Shown here in pieces: positions 46,984 through 55,295 of a DNA stretch of 64,000 nucleotides (position 1 is its first letter; each line of letters begins with the position of its first letter). The stretch is taken from positions 425,319 through 489,318 of the forward strand of contig NZ_FOEJ01000003.1 in assembly GCF_900110705.1 (NCBI RefSeq). The letters are read 5' to 3'. The stretch comes from Loktanella sp. DSM 29012 (GTDB taxonomy: Bacteria; Pseudomonadota; Alphaproteobacteria; Rhodobacterales; Rhodobacteraceae). Below the pieces are notes generated by a model, which had not been told where the DNA came from, made no database searches, and saw only the letters and a program-made list of their open reading frames with translations. The position numbers and the translations under genes were made by a program.

Positions 46984-47679
46984 TCAGCCTTTTCCTGCGC
47001 GCGAAACATAGCGCGCCTTGTCATGATCGAACCATGTCCGCGACACCTCCATCGGCGTTGCGGATTGTTCCCAGCCCTCGCGCCAGACAAGGCAGCACGG
47101 CGTGCCGGGTGACAGGGCGAAATCGACCGGTGCCCAGTCGGGCACCTGCCCCATCCCGATCCGATCCGCAATCCGGGTGATCGTCAGACCCAGGCGTGCG
47201 CTATAGGCGCGATAGAGAGATTCGCTCAGATCGCGGACGCCCAGCGCATGACAGCCGTCGATCCAGATTTCTTCGAGCGCGGCGGGAATATCGTCCAACA
47301 GACGCAGGCGCCGGATGCGCCAGGCCTGTGGGTGGGTCCAGCCGCGGGGGGCAAAGGACGGGCGCGGATCGCGGTCAACGTCCAGCACGCGGGCAGAGGG
47401 GAATCCGCCGCCCTCGGGGCGTTCCAACCGAAAGAAACTGTAGATGGACGTCACATCTGCGCGGTGGCGGACGTAGTTGCCCGACCCTTGCACACGGTCC
47501 AGCAGTCCCTTGTCCGCCAGCACGGCCAGCGCCTTGCGCAGGGTGCCGACCGACAGCCCAAGATCGCGCGCCATCTCGCGTTCGCCCGGCAGCCGGGTGC
47601 CATCAGCCAGGTGCCCCGCCGTGATTTGACGGATCAACCGCTCGCTGACCGCGATATACTTGGGAAGTGTCTTTGCCAT
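46984..47679 (-). CDS. GntR family transcriptional regulator (HutC/UTRA type)
   Basis: 231 residues. Winged-helix domain with LPGEREMARDLGLSVGTLRKALAVLADKGLLDRVQGSGNYV, then a UTRA-like effector domain (SIYSFFRLERPEGG, LDDIPAALEEIWIDGC, ADRIGMGQVPDWA). Such regulators usually sense a sugar or its phosphate. The ATG at 47679 gives the normal N-terminus; a GTG at 47700 adds seven residues. It diverges from the monooxygenase operon with 58 bases between starts and precedes the oxidoreductase and glycosidase, so it likely controls both sides. Confidence 0.9.
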   Translation of the reverse strand: MAKTLPKYIAVSERLIRQITAGHLADGTRLPGEREMARDLGLSVGTLRKALAVLADKGLLDRVQGSGNYVRHRADVTSIYSFFRLERPEGGGFPSARVLDVDRDPRPSFAPRGWTHPQAWRIRRLRLLDDIPAALEEIWIDGCHALGVRDLSESLYRAYSARLGLTITRIADRIGMGQVPDWAPVDFALSPGTPCCLVWREGWEQSATPMEVSRTWFDHDKARYVSRAGKG

Positions 47680-47703
47680 GCTTCGCCCGAATTGATCCAC
47701 TAT

Positions 47704-47728
47704 TGCTACACGTCTGGGCCAGTGCTAC
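47704..47728. promoter_or_regulatory. Possible operator: direct repeat TGCTAC between divergent operons
   Basis: TGCTAC occurs at 47704-47709 and 47723-47728, a spacing of 19 bases (near two helical turns), in the short gap between gntR and the monooxygenase gene. It may be a regulator site. GntR sites are more often inverted repeats, so this is tentative. Confidence 0.25.
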
Positions 47729-47737
47729 GCAAGTCGG

Positions 47738-48898
47738 ATGAACCAGACAATTGTACCCATCACCAGCCCCGATCTCGATGCCGCAGAGGTATCTTGGTTT
47801 TCGGCGCTTTGTTCCGACGACTATCAGTTTCTCGGCGTCCCCGACGGCGACCTGCGATCCAGCTGGGATCACTGCCGCGACATCGGGTTGGAGGCTGAAA
47901 AGCAGGGATTTCGCAACCTGCTGTGTCCTTCGTCCTATCAGGTCGGTCAGGACACGCTGTCCTATGTCGCGGGCATGGCCCCCCTGACCGAACGCATCAA
48001 TTTCCTCGCCGCCATCCGCTGCGGAGAAATGCAGCCCATCATGCTGGCCCGCACCGTGGCCACGCTGGACCATATGTTGCAAGGGCGCCTGACCCTGAAC
48101 GTCATCAGCAGCGATTTCCCCGGAGAGGTCGCCGACAGCGCGTTCCGCTATCGCCGCAGCCACGAAGTGGTCGAGATCCTGCGCCAGGCCTGGACCCGTG
48201 ATACGATTGATTTCAGCGGTGAGGTCTATCAATTCGAGGGTGTATCGACGGATCCCGCACGCCCCTATCAGACCGGCGGCCCACTGCTGTATTTCGGCGG
48301 CTATTCCCCCGCAGCACTGGAACTGTGCGGCGCGCAATGCGACGTCTACCTGATGTGGCCCGAAACCATGGACCAATTGGCCCAGCGCATGCGCGACGTG
48401 AACGAGAGGGCGGCAGCCCACGGGCGCACGCTGGACTACGGTTTGCGCGTCCACATGATCGTGCGCGACACCGAGACCGAGGCCCGCGAATACGCCGACT
48501 ACATCGCCAGCAAGCTGGACGACGAATACGGCAAGCTGATCCGCGACCGGGCGCATGATTCCATCTCGCTGGGTGTGGCGCATCAGGCGCGGGCGCGGGA
48601 ATTGGCTGACAAATTCGGCTACGTCGAACCGGGGCTGTGGACCGGCATCGGACGCGCGCGCTCCGGGTGTGGGGCCGCCCTCGTGGGGTCCACCGATCAG
48701 GTCATGTCCAAGATCGAGGCCTATCAGAAAATGGGCATTCGCGCGTTTATCTTTTCGGGCTACCCGCATATCGACGAGGCACGGCATTTCGGCGCCCGCG
48801 TCATGCCGCACCTCAAAACCTGTTCGCTGCCGCAGGCCTATGGCCGCGTGCCCGCCAGCACACCGATGACGCCCCTAGGCGCAGGAGACCGCCGCTAA
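47738..48898 (+). CDS. SsuD-like FMN-dependent sulfonate monooxygenase (candidate sulfoquinovose monooxygenase SmoC)
   Basis: 386 residues of the bacterial luciferase-like group, closest in pattern to alkanesulfonate monooxygenase SsuD: LYFGGYSPAALELCGAQCDVYL, AAAHGRTLDYGLRVHMIVRDTETEAREYA, GLWTGIGRARSGCGAALVGSTDQV and FIFSGYPHIDEARHFG all have direct SsuD counterparts. Such enzymes use reduced FMN and oxygen to release sulfite from a C-S bond, leaving an aldehyde. An aldo/keto reductase overlaps its stop and a flavin reductase follows, which is the trio of the Smo pathway. The sulfoquinovose substrate is inferred from context; another sulfonate is possible. Confidence 0.85.
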   Translation: MNQTIVPITSPDLDAAEVSWFSALCSDDYQFLGVPDGDLRSSWDHCRDIGLEAEKQGFRNLLCPSSYQVGQDTLSYVAGMAPLTERINFLAAIRCGEMQPIMLARTVATLDHMLQGRLTLNVISSDFPGEVADSAFRYRRSHEVVEILRQAWTRDTIDFSGEVYQFEGVSTDPARPYQTGGPLLYFGGYSPAALELCGAQCDVYLMWPETMDQLAQRMRDVNERAAAHGRTLDYGLRVHMIVRDTETEAREYADYIASKLDDEYGKLIRDRAHDSISLGVAHQARARELADKFGYVEPGLWTGIGRARSGCGAALVGSTDQVMSKIEAYQKMGIRAFIFSGYPHIDEARHFGARVMPHLKTCSLPQAYGRVPASTPMTPLGAGDRR

Positions 48899-49791
48899 TG
48901 GACCGCATTTCGATCACCGACGACCTCAGCTTTAGCCGTATCGTCTATGGCATGTGGCGTCTGGGCGATGACGCCGACACCAGCCCCGCCCACGTACAGG
49001 CCAAGATTGAGGCCTGCCTGGACCAGGGCATCACCACCATGGACCAGGCAGACATCTATGGCGGTTACATGGCCGAGGAGATCATGGGGGCCGCGCTGAA
49101 ACAGGCCCCCGTGCTCAGGGACAGGATCGAGGTTGTGACCAAATGCGATATCGTGGTCGATGCAGGCCGCCATGCAGGTGCGCCGGTCAAATACTATGAC
49201 ACCACCCGCGCGCACATCGAGGCGTCCGTCGATGCATCGCTGTCGCTGATGGGGCTGGACCGGATCGATCTGTTGCTGATCCACCGCCCCGATCCGCTGA
49301 TGGATCATCATGAAACAGGCCGCGCGCTGGACGATCTGGTGGCCGCGGGCAAGGTGCGCGCCGTGGGCGTGTCGAATTTCCGTCCCTGGGACTGGGACCT
49401 GCTGCAATCTGCAATGGACACGCCGCTTGCGACCAACCAGATCGAATTGTCGCTGACCGCCCGCGATGCCTTTGTGAACGGCGATCTGGCGCATCTGCAA
49501 CGGCTGGGCAAACCGGCGATGGCCTGGTCGCCCCTGGGCGGCGGCAGTCTGATGGACGGATCGAACGCCGCACTGACAGCCGAGATGGAAACCATCGCAA
49601 AAGACACGGGAACCGACATTGCCGCCGTTGCCACCGCCTGGCTCTTGGCGCATCCTGCGAACATCATGCCCGTGATGGGCACGAACACCTTATCAAGGAT
49701 CAAGGCCCTGTCAGACGCACTGAACATCGCACTCACGCGGCCGCAATGGTTCGCACTGTATACCGCAGCCCGCGGAGAGGAAGTCGCATGA
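48898..49791 (+). CDS. Aldo/keto reductase (YdhF-like; candidate 6-oxoglucose reductase SmoB)
   Basis: 297 residues. The catalytic tetrad is visible: Asp49 and Tyr54 (TTMDQADIYGG), Lys82 (VVTKCDI) and His129 (LLLIHRPDP). GKVRAVGVSNFRPWDWDLLQ and AWSPLGGGSLMDG are typical AKR cofactor regions. ATG 48898 overlaps the monooxygenase stop and follows GGAG. In the Smo pathway SmoB reduces 6-oxoglucose, the product of sulfoquinovose desulfonation, to glucose with NADPH. Reduction of the aldehyde made by the neighbouring monooxygenase is the likely role here. Confidence 0.87.
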   Translation: MDRISITDDLSFSRIVYGMWRLGDDADTSPAHVQAKIEACLDQGITTMDQADIYGGYMAEEIMGAALKQAPVLRDRIEVVTKCDIVVDAGRHAGAPVKYYDTTRAHIEASVDASLSLMGLDRIDLLLIHRPDPLMDHHETGRALDDLVAAGKVRAVGVSNFRPWDWDLLQSAMDTPLATNQIELSLTARDAFVNGDLAHLQRLGKPAMAWSPLGGGSLMDGSNAALTAEMETIAKDTGTDIAAVATAWLLAHPANIMPVMGTNTLSRIKALSDALNIALTRPQWFALYTAARGEEVA

Positions 49792-50297
49792 GCATGGACG
49801 CAGGCACCATCGCCACCTTCGACCCGTCATCGGACCCCGACAGCTTTCGCGGGGCGCTGGGGACATTCGTCACAGGCGTGACCGTCATCACGACCGACAG
49901 CCCCGAGGGGCCGGTCGCCATCGTCGCCAACAGCTTTGCCAGTGTCTCGCTCGATCCGCCACTCGTGCTGTGGTCCCCCGCAAAGGCCAGCAAACGGTTC
50001 GAACATTTCTCAGGGTCGCGTCGCTTTGCGGTACATGTGCTCGCATCCGACCAACGCGACATCTGTGCCGCGATCATCGCGTCGAAAACCGCCATCTCCA
50101 AGGTGCCGACGCATAAATCGCATTGCGGGATGCCCATCATCGAAGGCGCGCTGGCCACCTTTGAATGCAGCCTCGAGGCGACCCACGACGCGGGCGATCA
50201 CGTCATCGTCGTCGGCCGGGTGACCAAGGCCCATCACGGCGGCGGTGAACCGCTGGTGTTTCACGCGGGCAAATACGGGGCATTCCAGGGCGACTGA
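49788..50297 (+). CDS. Flavin reductase family protein (candidate SmoA)
   Basis: 169 residues of the FMN-binding split-barrel reductase family: FRGALGTFVTGVTVITTDSPEGPVAIVANSFASVSLDPPLVLWSPAKASKRFEHF is the full signature, with GDHVIVVGRVTKAHHGG and PLVFHAGKYGAF near the end. It supplies reduced FMN to the monooxygenase two genes upstream. ATG 49788 overlaps the reductase stop (ATGA). With those two genes it forms a tightly coupled operon. Confidence 0.92.
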   Translation: MSMDAGTIATFDPSSDPDSFRGALGTFVTGVTVITTDSPEGPVAIVANSFASVSLDPPLVLWSPAKASKRFEHFSGSRRFAVHVLASDQRDICAAIIASKTAISKVPTHKSHCGMPIIEGALATFECSLEATHDAGDHVIVVGRVTKAHHGGGEPLVFHAGKYGAFQGD

Positions 50298-50306
50298 CAG
50301 GCATCA

Positions 50307-50358
50307 TCTTGCCCGAAATACTCCGGGGGGCGGCGTAGCCGGGGGGCAGCGCCCCCGC
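50307..50358 (-). repeat. Dispersed GC-stem element, copy 3
   Basis: TCTTGCCCGAAATACTCCGGGGGG followed by stem GGGGGGCAGCGCCCCC (50341-50356). Lies between the flavin reductase and dctQ, with the tail orientation that would terminate minus-strand transcripts. No minus-strand gene ends here, so it is probably a mobile or structural repeat. Confidence 0.6.
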
Positions 50359-50399
50359 CATCGCCCGTTTCAGGGCACATAGACAGGGGAGGAGCCGGC

Positions 50400-50993
50400 A
50401 TGCCGGTCCTGTTGGGGGTCCTCTGGCCCCTCGAGAAACTGAACACTACGCTGCTGGCCATTGGCCGGATTGCGGCCGTGATCGCACTCGCCATCATGGT
50501 GGCCCTGATCCTGGGTCAGGTTTTCTTTCGCTATGTGCTGAACGATGCCCCAAACTGGACCGAAGAGGCCGCCCGTTTCGGCATGTTGTGGATGACGGGT
50601 CTGATGGCGCCTGTCGCCTACCGCCGCGGCGGTTTCGTCAGTATCGACATGCTGGAACGCGCCCTGCCCCGCCTGATGGCGGCGCTGCTGTCGCTGGTGC
50701 TCTTGACGATCACCATGTGGGTGCTGCTGATCCTGTGGGAACGCGGATTGAACAACCATATCGACACGATGTCGGGCCGGGGCCGCCTGCCTGCGCTGCG
50801 CCTGCCGCTGGACATCTTTGGCGGTGACACCATCCGGTTTCGCAACTGGTGGATGTTCGCATCCCTCTGGGTCGGGATCAGTCTGCTGATCCTGGTGAAT
50901 ACCGAATTGATGCTCCGTCAGATCGTGACTCTGCTGGGCGGGGCCGACCGGTTGCGCCCGCTGCCGGGCACCGATGCGGTAGGGGCCGAATAA
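50400..50993 (+). CDS. TRAP transporter small permease (DctQ)
   Basis: 197 residues with four membrane helices. GQVFFRYVLNDAPNWTEEAARFGMLWMTGLMAPVAYRRGGFVSIDML is the DctQ signature. GGGGAGGAGCC lies before the ATG. DctQ joins DctM in an inner-membrane sodium-coupled importer fed by DctP. The stop overlaps the dctM start by one base. Placed after the monooxygenase set, it likely imports that pathway's substrate. Confidence 0.92.
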   Translation: MPVLLGVLWPLEKLNTTLLAIGRIAAVIALAIMVALILGQVFFRYVLNDAPNWTEEAARFGMLWMTGLMAPVAYRRGGFVSIDMLERALPRLMAALLSLVLLTITMWVLLILWERGLNNHIDTMSGRGRLPALRLPLDIFGGDTIRFRNWWMFASLWVGISLLILVNTELMLRQIVTLLGGADRLRPLPGTDAVGAE

Positions 50994-52471
50994 TGCTGCT
51001 GTGGTTCCTGCCCCTGTTTTTGCTGCTGATCCTGATCGGCCTGCCCATCGTGTTCGCCCTGATGGCCTCGCCCATCGCGCTGATCCTGCTGCAAGGCGAC
51101 GAACGCAACGTGGTGGCGGGCCTCTACCGCAATTTCTACAACGGCATGGACAGCTTTCCGCTGATGGCGCTGCCGTTCTTCATGCTGGCAGGCGAGATCA
51201 TGAACCGCGGCGGCATCACCATGCGGCTGGTCGAGTTTTCGCAGGCCCTCATCGGTCATTTCCGCGGCGGGCTGGCCCATGTGAACATCCTGTCGTCATT
51301 CCTATTTGCAGGCATGTCGGGCTCCGCCGTGGCGGATGTCTCAGCGCTGGGGTCCACCCTGATCCCCGCGATGGAGAAAAACGGCTATACTCGCCGGTTT
51401 GCCGCAGCGATCACCGCCGCCAGTTCCGTCATCGGCCCGATCATTCCCCCCAGCGGCATCATGATCATCTACGCCTACGTCATGGGCGAGAGCGTCGCAG
51501 CCCTGTTTCTGGCCGGCATCGTGCCCGGCATTCTGGTCGGACTGGGGTTGATGCTGACCGTACGCCTGATGGCCGACCGTTATGACCTGCCCAAGGCCGA
51601 ACGCATCGTCAGCCCCGGACAGACCATCAGCCGGACGGAATATTGGGTCAGTTTCACGCTGTTGCGTCTGAACCTTGGCTATCTGCTGTTTGCGCTGACA
51701 GGGCTGCTTTTCGACGCGCAGGGCTACGGTGGCTGGCTGCATTACGCGGTATCGGTTCTGGCGGTGCATTTCGGCCTGCTGCGCCTGCGGGAACGGGTCA
51801 GCCCTGATTTCCGCCTGATCTGCAAAAAGGCCGTGGCCCCGCTGCAAACCCCGATCATCATTCTGGGCGGTATCCTGCTTGGCGTGTTCACCCCGACCGA
51901 AGCCTCCGCCGTGGCCGTGGCCTATGCGCTGATCGTCAGCTTTTTCGTGTTGCGCTCGATGACCCTGACCGATCTCTGGGCGGTCCTGTCGAAATCGGCA
52001 CTGGGTACCGCGGCCGTGTTGTTGCTGGTGGGAGCGGCCGTCGCGTTCAAGACTGTGGTGTCCCTGTCCTACGCGCCGCAGATCATGTCTGATTTCATGC
52101 TGTCGCTGTCGTCCAATCCGCTGATCCTGCTGTTCTTGATCAACATCCTGCTGTTCGTCGTGGGCATGTTTCTGGACGCAGGCCCCGCGATCATCATCCT
52201 CGGCCCGATCCTGGGTCCGATCTTTGTCAGCCTCGGCGTCGATCCGATTCATTTCGCCATGATCATGAGCGTGAACCTCACCGTGGGCCTTGCCACGCCG
52301 CCCATGGGGCTGGTGCTGTTCGTCAGTTCGACCGTGTCCGGCGAAAGGGTGGAAACCATCGCCCGCGCGATCCTGCCGTTCCTCGCCGTCGAAATCCTTG
52401 TCATATTTCTGATCACATATATCCCCGAGATTTCAATGACGATTCCCCGCTTGACGGGGTTCGCCCAATAA
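50993..52471 (+). CDS. TRAP transporter large permease (DctM)
   Basis: 492 residues, about twelve membrane helices. Typical DctM stretches: LPFFMLAGEIMNRGGITMRLVEFSQALIGHFRGGLAHVNI, SGSAVADVSALGSTLIPAMEKNGY, ITAASSVIGPIIPPSGIMIIYAYVMGESV and GVFTPTEASAVAVAYAL. The ATG at 50993 shares a base with the dctQ stop. It carries the transport path across the inner membrane. Confidence 0.95.
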   Translation: MLLWFLPLFLLLILIGLPIVFALMASPIALILLQGDERNVVAGLYRNFYNGMDSFPLMALPFFMLAGEIMNRGGITMRLVEFSQALIGHFRGGLAHVNILSSFLFAGMSGSAVADVSALGSTLIPAMEKNGYTRRFAAAITAASSVIGPIIPPSGIMIIYAYVMGESVAALFLAGIVPGILVGLGLMLTVRLMADRYDLPKAERIVSPGQTISRTEYWVSFTLLRLNLGYLLFALTGLLFDAQGYGGWLHYAVSVLAVHFGLLRLRERVSPDFRLICKKAVAPLQTPIIILGGILLGVFTPTEASAVAVAYALIVSFFVLRSMTLTDLWAVLSKSALGTAAVLLLVGAAVAFKTVVSLSYAPQIMSDFMLSLSSNPLILLFLINILLFVVGMFLDAGPAIIILGPILGPIFVSLGVDPIHFAMIMSVNLTVGLATPPMGLVLFVSSTVSGERVETIARAILPFLAVEILVIFLITYIPEISMTIPRLTGFAQ

Positions 52472-52507
52472 CAAGAGACTGACGTCACCAACCAAGGGAG
52501 AGAGACC

Positions 52508-53575
52508 ATGAAACATCTGCTGACCGGGGCCCTGGCCGCCGCAATGCTGACGGGAACCACCGCGGCCTGGGCCGAGGCCCACACAGAGTTCACCATCCGC
52601 GCCACGGCCAATTCCAACGAAAACGACGAGGATTACGACGGTCTGGTCGTGTTCAAGAACTACGTCGAGAGCGCGTCGAACGGCAAGATCGCCGTCGAGA
52701 TGTTCATCGGCACGCAGCTGTGTTCCACCGGCGAGGAATGCCTCGAGGGCGTGGCCGAAGGGTCGATCGACGTCTACATATCGACCTCGGGCGGCACGGC
52801 CTCGCTGTTTCCTTTCGTGCAGGTGCTGGACCTGCCCTATCTGATGGCCGACGACCGCGTGGCCGAAGCCGTGCTGGACAACGGATCGCCATTCGTGGCG
52901 ACCATGCGCCAGCTGGTGCGCGACGCCTCTGACGATCAGGTGCGCCTGATGACCATCGGCAACACCGGTGGCTGGCGCAACTTTGCCAACACGCAACGCC
53001 GGGTGCAGCAGCCCTCTGATCTCGAAGGTCTGAAAATCCGCACCGTCCCGGCAGAATTGCCGCAGGTGCTGACGTCGGCGCTGGGTGCCTCGCCCACGGG
53101 TATTCCGTGGCCAGAGCTGTTCACCTCGCTGCAAACCGGCGTGGTCGAAGGCACGAAAAACGGGATCACCGACATCATGTCGATGAAATTCCCCGATGCG
53201 GGCCTGCAGTATCTGACCCTGGACGGTCACGCCTACATGGGCGCGCTGTGGTTCATGAACAACGAAAAGTTCATGTCGATGCCAGAGGATCTGCGCAAGG
53301 TCGTGTCCGATGGGTTCTACCAGTTGCAGCAGGCGACATTCGCCTCACCCAAGCGGAAATCCATCGAAGCCTACCAGGCCTTTGTTGACGGCGGCGGCGA
53401 CATCTATGTCCCCACCCCCGAGGAAAAGCAGATGTTCCTCGAGGCAGCAGCCCCCGTGCAGGACTGGTTCCGTGAAAACGTCGACGGCGGCAACGAGGCA
53501 CTGGATTCCATGCTCGCAACCGTCGCGGATGTTCAGGCGCGGCTCGATGCGGAATACGCAGCAGAACTGAACTGA
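52508..53575 (+). CDS. TRAP transporter substrate-binding protein (DctP)
   Basis: 355 residues with signal peptide MKHLLTGALAAAMLTGTTAAWAEA. The DctP fold is shown by GEECLEGVAEGSIDVYIS, PFVQVLDLPYLMADD, DLEGLKIRTVPAEL (the Arg that binds the acidic group of the ligand), TSLQTGVVEGTKNGITDI and FMNNEKFMSMPEDLRKVV. The conserved Arg fits a carboxylate or sulfonate ligand. GGGAGAGA precedes the ATG and a strong terminator follows. Confidence 0.93.
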   Translation: MKHLLTGALAAAMLTGTTAAWAEAHTEFTIRATANSNENDEDYDGLVVFKNYVESASNGKIAVEMFIGTQLCSTGEECLEGVAEGSIDVYISTSGGTASLFPFVQVLDLPYLMADDRVAEAVLDNGSPFVATMRQLVRDASDDQVRLMTIGNTGGWRNFANTQRRVQQPSDLEGLKIRTVPAELPQVLTSALGASPTGIPWPELFTSLQTGVVEGTKNGITDIMSMKFPDAGLQYLTLDGHAYMGALWFMNNEKFMSMPEDLRKVVSDGFYQLQQATFASPKRKSIEAYQAFVDGGGDIYVPTPEEKQMFLEAAAPVQDWFRENVDGGNEALDSMLATVADVQARLDAEYAAELN

Positions 53576-53596
53576 CCCGGACCAATCTGATCCCAA

Positions 53597-53624
53597 GGGG
53601 GCCGCGATTTGCGGCCCCCTTTTT
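53597..53624 (+). terminator. Intrinsic terminator of the TRAP operon
   Basis: Stem GGGGGCCGC/GCGGCCCCC with loop GATTT, followed by five T. A textbook Rho-independent terminator 21 bases after the dctP stop. Confidence 0.9.
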
Positions 53625-53678
53625 GTTTGCTTCGCGCATATGGCAAAGACCGAAAGCAGGTGCAGGCAGCCTGCGCAT

Positions 53679-53733
53679 CATCTTGCCAAAAATACCTCCG
53701 GGGGACGCCGTCAGGCGGGGGGCAGCGCCCCCG
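53679..53733 (-). repeat. Dispersed GC-stem element, copy 4, overlapping the end of xylB
   Basis: TCTTGCCAAAAATACCTCCGGGGG then stem GGGGGGCAGCGCCCCC (53717-53732). The stem codes for the last residues of xylB (SGALPPA and stop on the minus strand), so the element forms the gene's 3' end and its terminator. Confidence 0.6.
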
Positions 53734-55165
53734 ACCCGGTCACCGCCCCGTAGGCCGCCCGATACCGCGCATGTGCGGCAGCAAAGTCGTCCTGCAACGC
53801 GACCACCGGTTCCACAACCCGCGCGATCTGCGGTGTTGTGGCAACCGCCTCTAAACCCGCGCCGGTCGCAGCCATCAGGCCCAGGCGCGCCGCACCGAAT
53901 GCTCCGCCGAAATCACCGGCCACCGGAATTTCCACTGGCAGACCAAGTGCCGTGGCGATCGCCTGCACCCAGTAGTCGGACCGCGTGCCACCACCGACGC
54001 CGATCAGCCGGTCGATCTGCGTGCCGGTCCCCGTCAGCGCATCATAGCTGTCGCGGAACGCGTGGGTAACACCCTCGAGCACGGCACGGGTGATGGCATC
54101 GCGGTCGGTGGCATGATCCAGATGCATCAGCTGGCCGCGCACGGCGGCGTCATTGTGCGGTGTGCGCTCTCCCCCCAGATAAGGCAGGAACAATGCGCCG
54201 CCCGGTGCGCGCAGATCACCGAGGTTTGCTGTCAACTCAGACGCTTTCGTCCCCGCCACACCGGCCCACCAGTTGATCGCGTCGCCTGCAGCCAGGATCA
54301 CGCCCATCTGGTGCCAGGTGTCAGGCAGCGCGTGGCAGAACGTATGCACCGCACTGGCCGCATCGGGCTGATAGCTGTCGCTGGCCGCAAAGAGCACGCC
54401 CGATGTGCCCAGCGATACAAAGGCCTGACCTGGTTGCACCACGCCCACGCCCACGGCACTGGCGGCATTGTCACCGCCCCCGCCCGCGACGGGAACGGCG
54501 GTCATGCCCCATTCCGCAGCCAGTCCCGGACGCAAGGTGCCGGACACTTGCGATCCTTCGACCAGACGGGGCATCGCGTCCCGGTCCAGTCCGGTTGCCG
54601 CCAACAGATCATCCGACCAGTCGCGCGCGCCGACGTCCAGCCAACTGGTGCCTGCCGCGTCCGACATCTCTGCGACATGCTCGCCGGTCAGCCACAGGCG
54701 CAGGTAGTCCTTGGGCAACAGCACCTTGGCCACGCAGGCGAACAGGTCGGGTTCATGGTTGCGCACCCAGGCCAGTTTCGGCGCGGTGAAACCGGGAAAG
54801 ACGATATTGCCGGTCAGGCGACGAAAGTCGGGATTGTCGTCCAGCACGGCCGCCTCGCGCGCGGCACGGGTATCGTTCCACAGGATGCAGGGGCGCAGTA
54901 CCGCATCGTTGCTGTCCAGCAGCGTGGCACCATGCATATGTCCCGACAGGCCAATGCCCTGCACAGCCGACAGATCGACCTGATCGCGCAGACCGTCCAT
55001 GACCTGCTGCGCGGCCGCGATCCAGTCGGCGGGGTCCTGTTCGGACCAGCCATCATGCAGGCGCTGCACCGCAAGGGGTGCCACGGCTTCGGCCAGAACA
55101 CGCTGGTTGTCATCGATCACGATCCCCTTGAGCCCCGACGTGCCCAGGTCCAACCCGATAAACAT
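53711..55165 (-). CDS. xylB: Xylulokinase (FGGY family)
   Basis: Phosphorylates D-xylulose. The ATPase core opens MFIGLDLGTSGLKGIVID; GLSGHMHGATLLD and ILWNDTRAAREA are sugar-site segments of XylB, and VSLGTSGVLFAASD, GGGTRSDYWVQAIAT close the ATP site. 484 residues, normal length. Start is ATG 55165 with AAAGGA before it; the open frame upstream is not protein-like. The gene converges with the TRAP operon and diverges from imuA. No xylose isomerase is near. Its last residues come from a dispersed repeat. Confidence 0.92.
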   Translation of the reverse strand: MFIGLDLGTSGLKGIVIDDNQRVLAEAVAPLAVQRLHDGWSEQDPADWIAAAQQVMDGLRDQVDLSAVQGIGLSGHMHGATLLDSNDAVLRPCILWNDTRAAREAAVLDDNPDFRRLTGNIVFPGFTAPKLAWVRNHEPDLFACVAKVLLPKDYLRLWLTGEHVAEMSDAAGTSWLDVGARDWSDDLLAATGLDRDAMPRLVEGSQVSGTLRPGLAAEWGMTAVPVAGGGGDNAASAVGVGVVQPGQAFVSLGTSGVLFAASDSYQPDAASAVHTFCHALPDTWHQMGVILAAGDAINWWAGVAGTKASELTANLGDLRAPGGALFLPYLGGERTPHNDAAVRGQLMHLDHATDRDAITRAVLEGVTHAFRDSYDALTGTGTQIDRLIGVGGGTRSDYWVQAIATALGLPVEIPVAGDFGGAFGAARLGLMAATGAGLEAVATTPQIARVVEPVVALQDDFAAAHARYRAAYGAVTGSGALPPA

Positions 55166-55268
55166 GCTAAAAATCCTTTTGTTGTCTCGCAAGACCTTAG
55201 CCGATCGCCCCCCGCCTGACGAGGGCGAACACGGTCCCGCGAATTGACCAAACCGGCGGAACGGACTA

Positions 55269-55283
55269 GAACAAATCAGGAAC
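55269..55283 (+). promoter_or_regulatory. LexA-binding site (SOS box) of the mutagenesis cassette
   Basis: GAAC-AAATCAG-GAAC, an exact match to the GAAC-N7-GAAC alphaproteobacterial LexA box, 12 bases before the imuA start. LexA bound here would block transcription until DNA damage. Confidence 0.85.
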
Positions 55284-55295
55284 AAATGGAATCGG

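Noticed and set aside
46980..47009. ATG 47009 as the start of the Gfo/Idh/MocA gene
   Set aside because: It overlaps gntR by 26 bases and adds ten polar residues not seen in the family; TTG 46979 has a well-placed AAGG.
53711..55165. xylB as a part of the Smo-like pathway
   Set aside because: It is convergent, has its own upstream region, and no step of the pathway needs a xylulokinase; kept as an independent gene.
54062..55219. 385-codon plus-strand frame opposite xylB
   Set aside because: No family features; xylulokinase on the minus strand is unambiguous.
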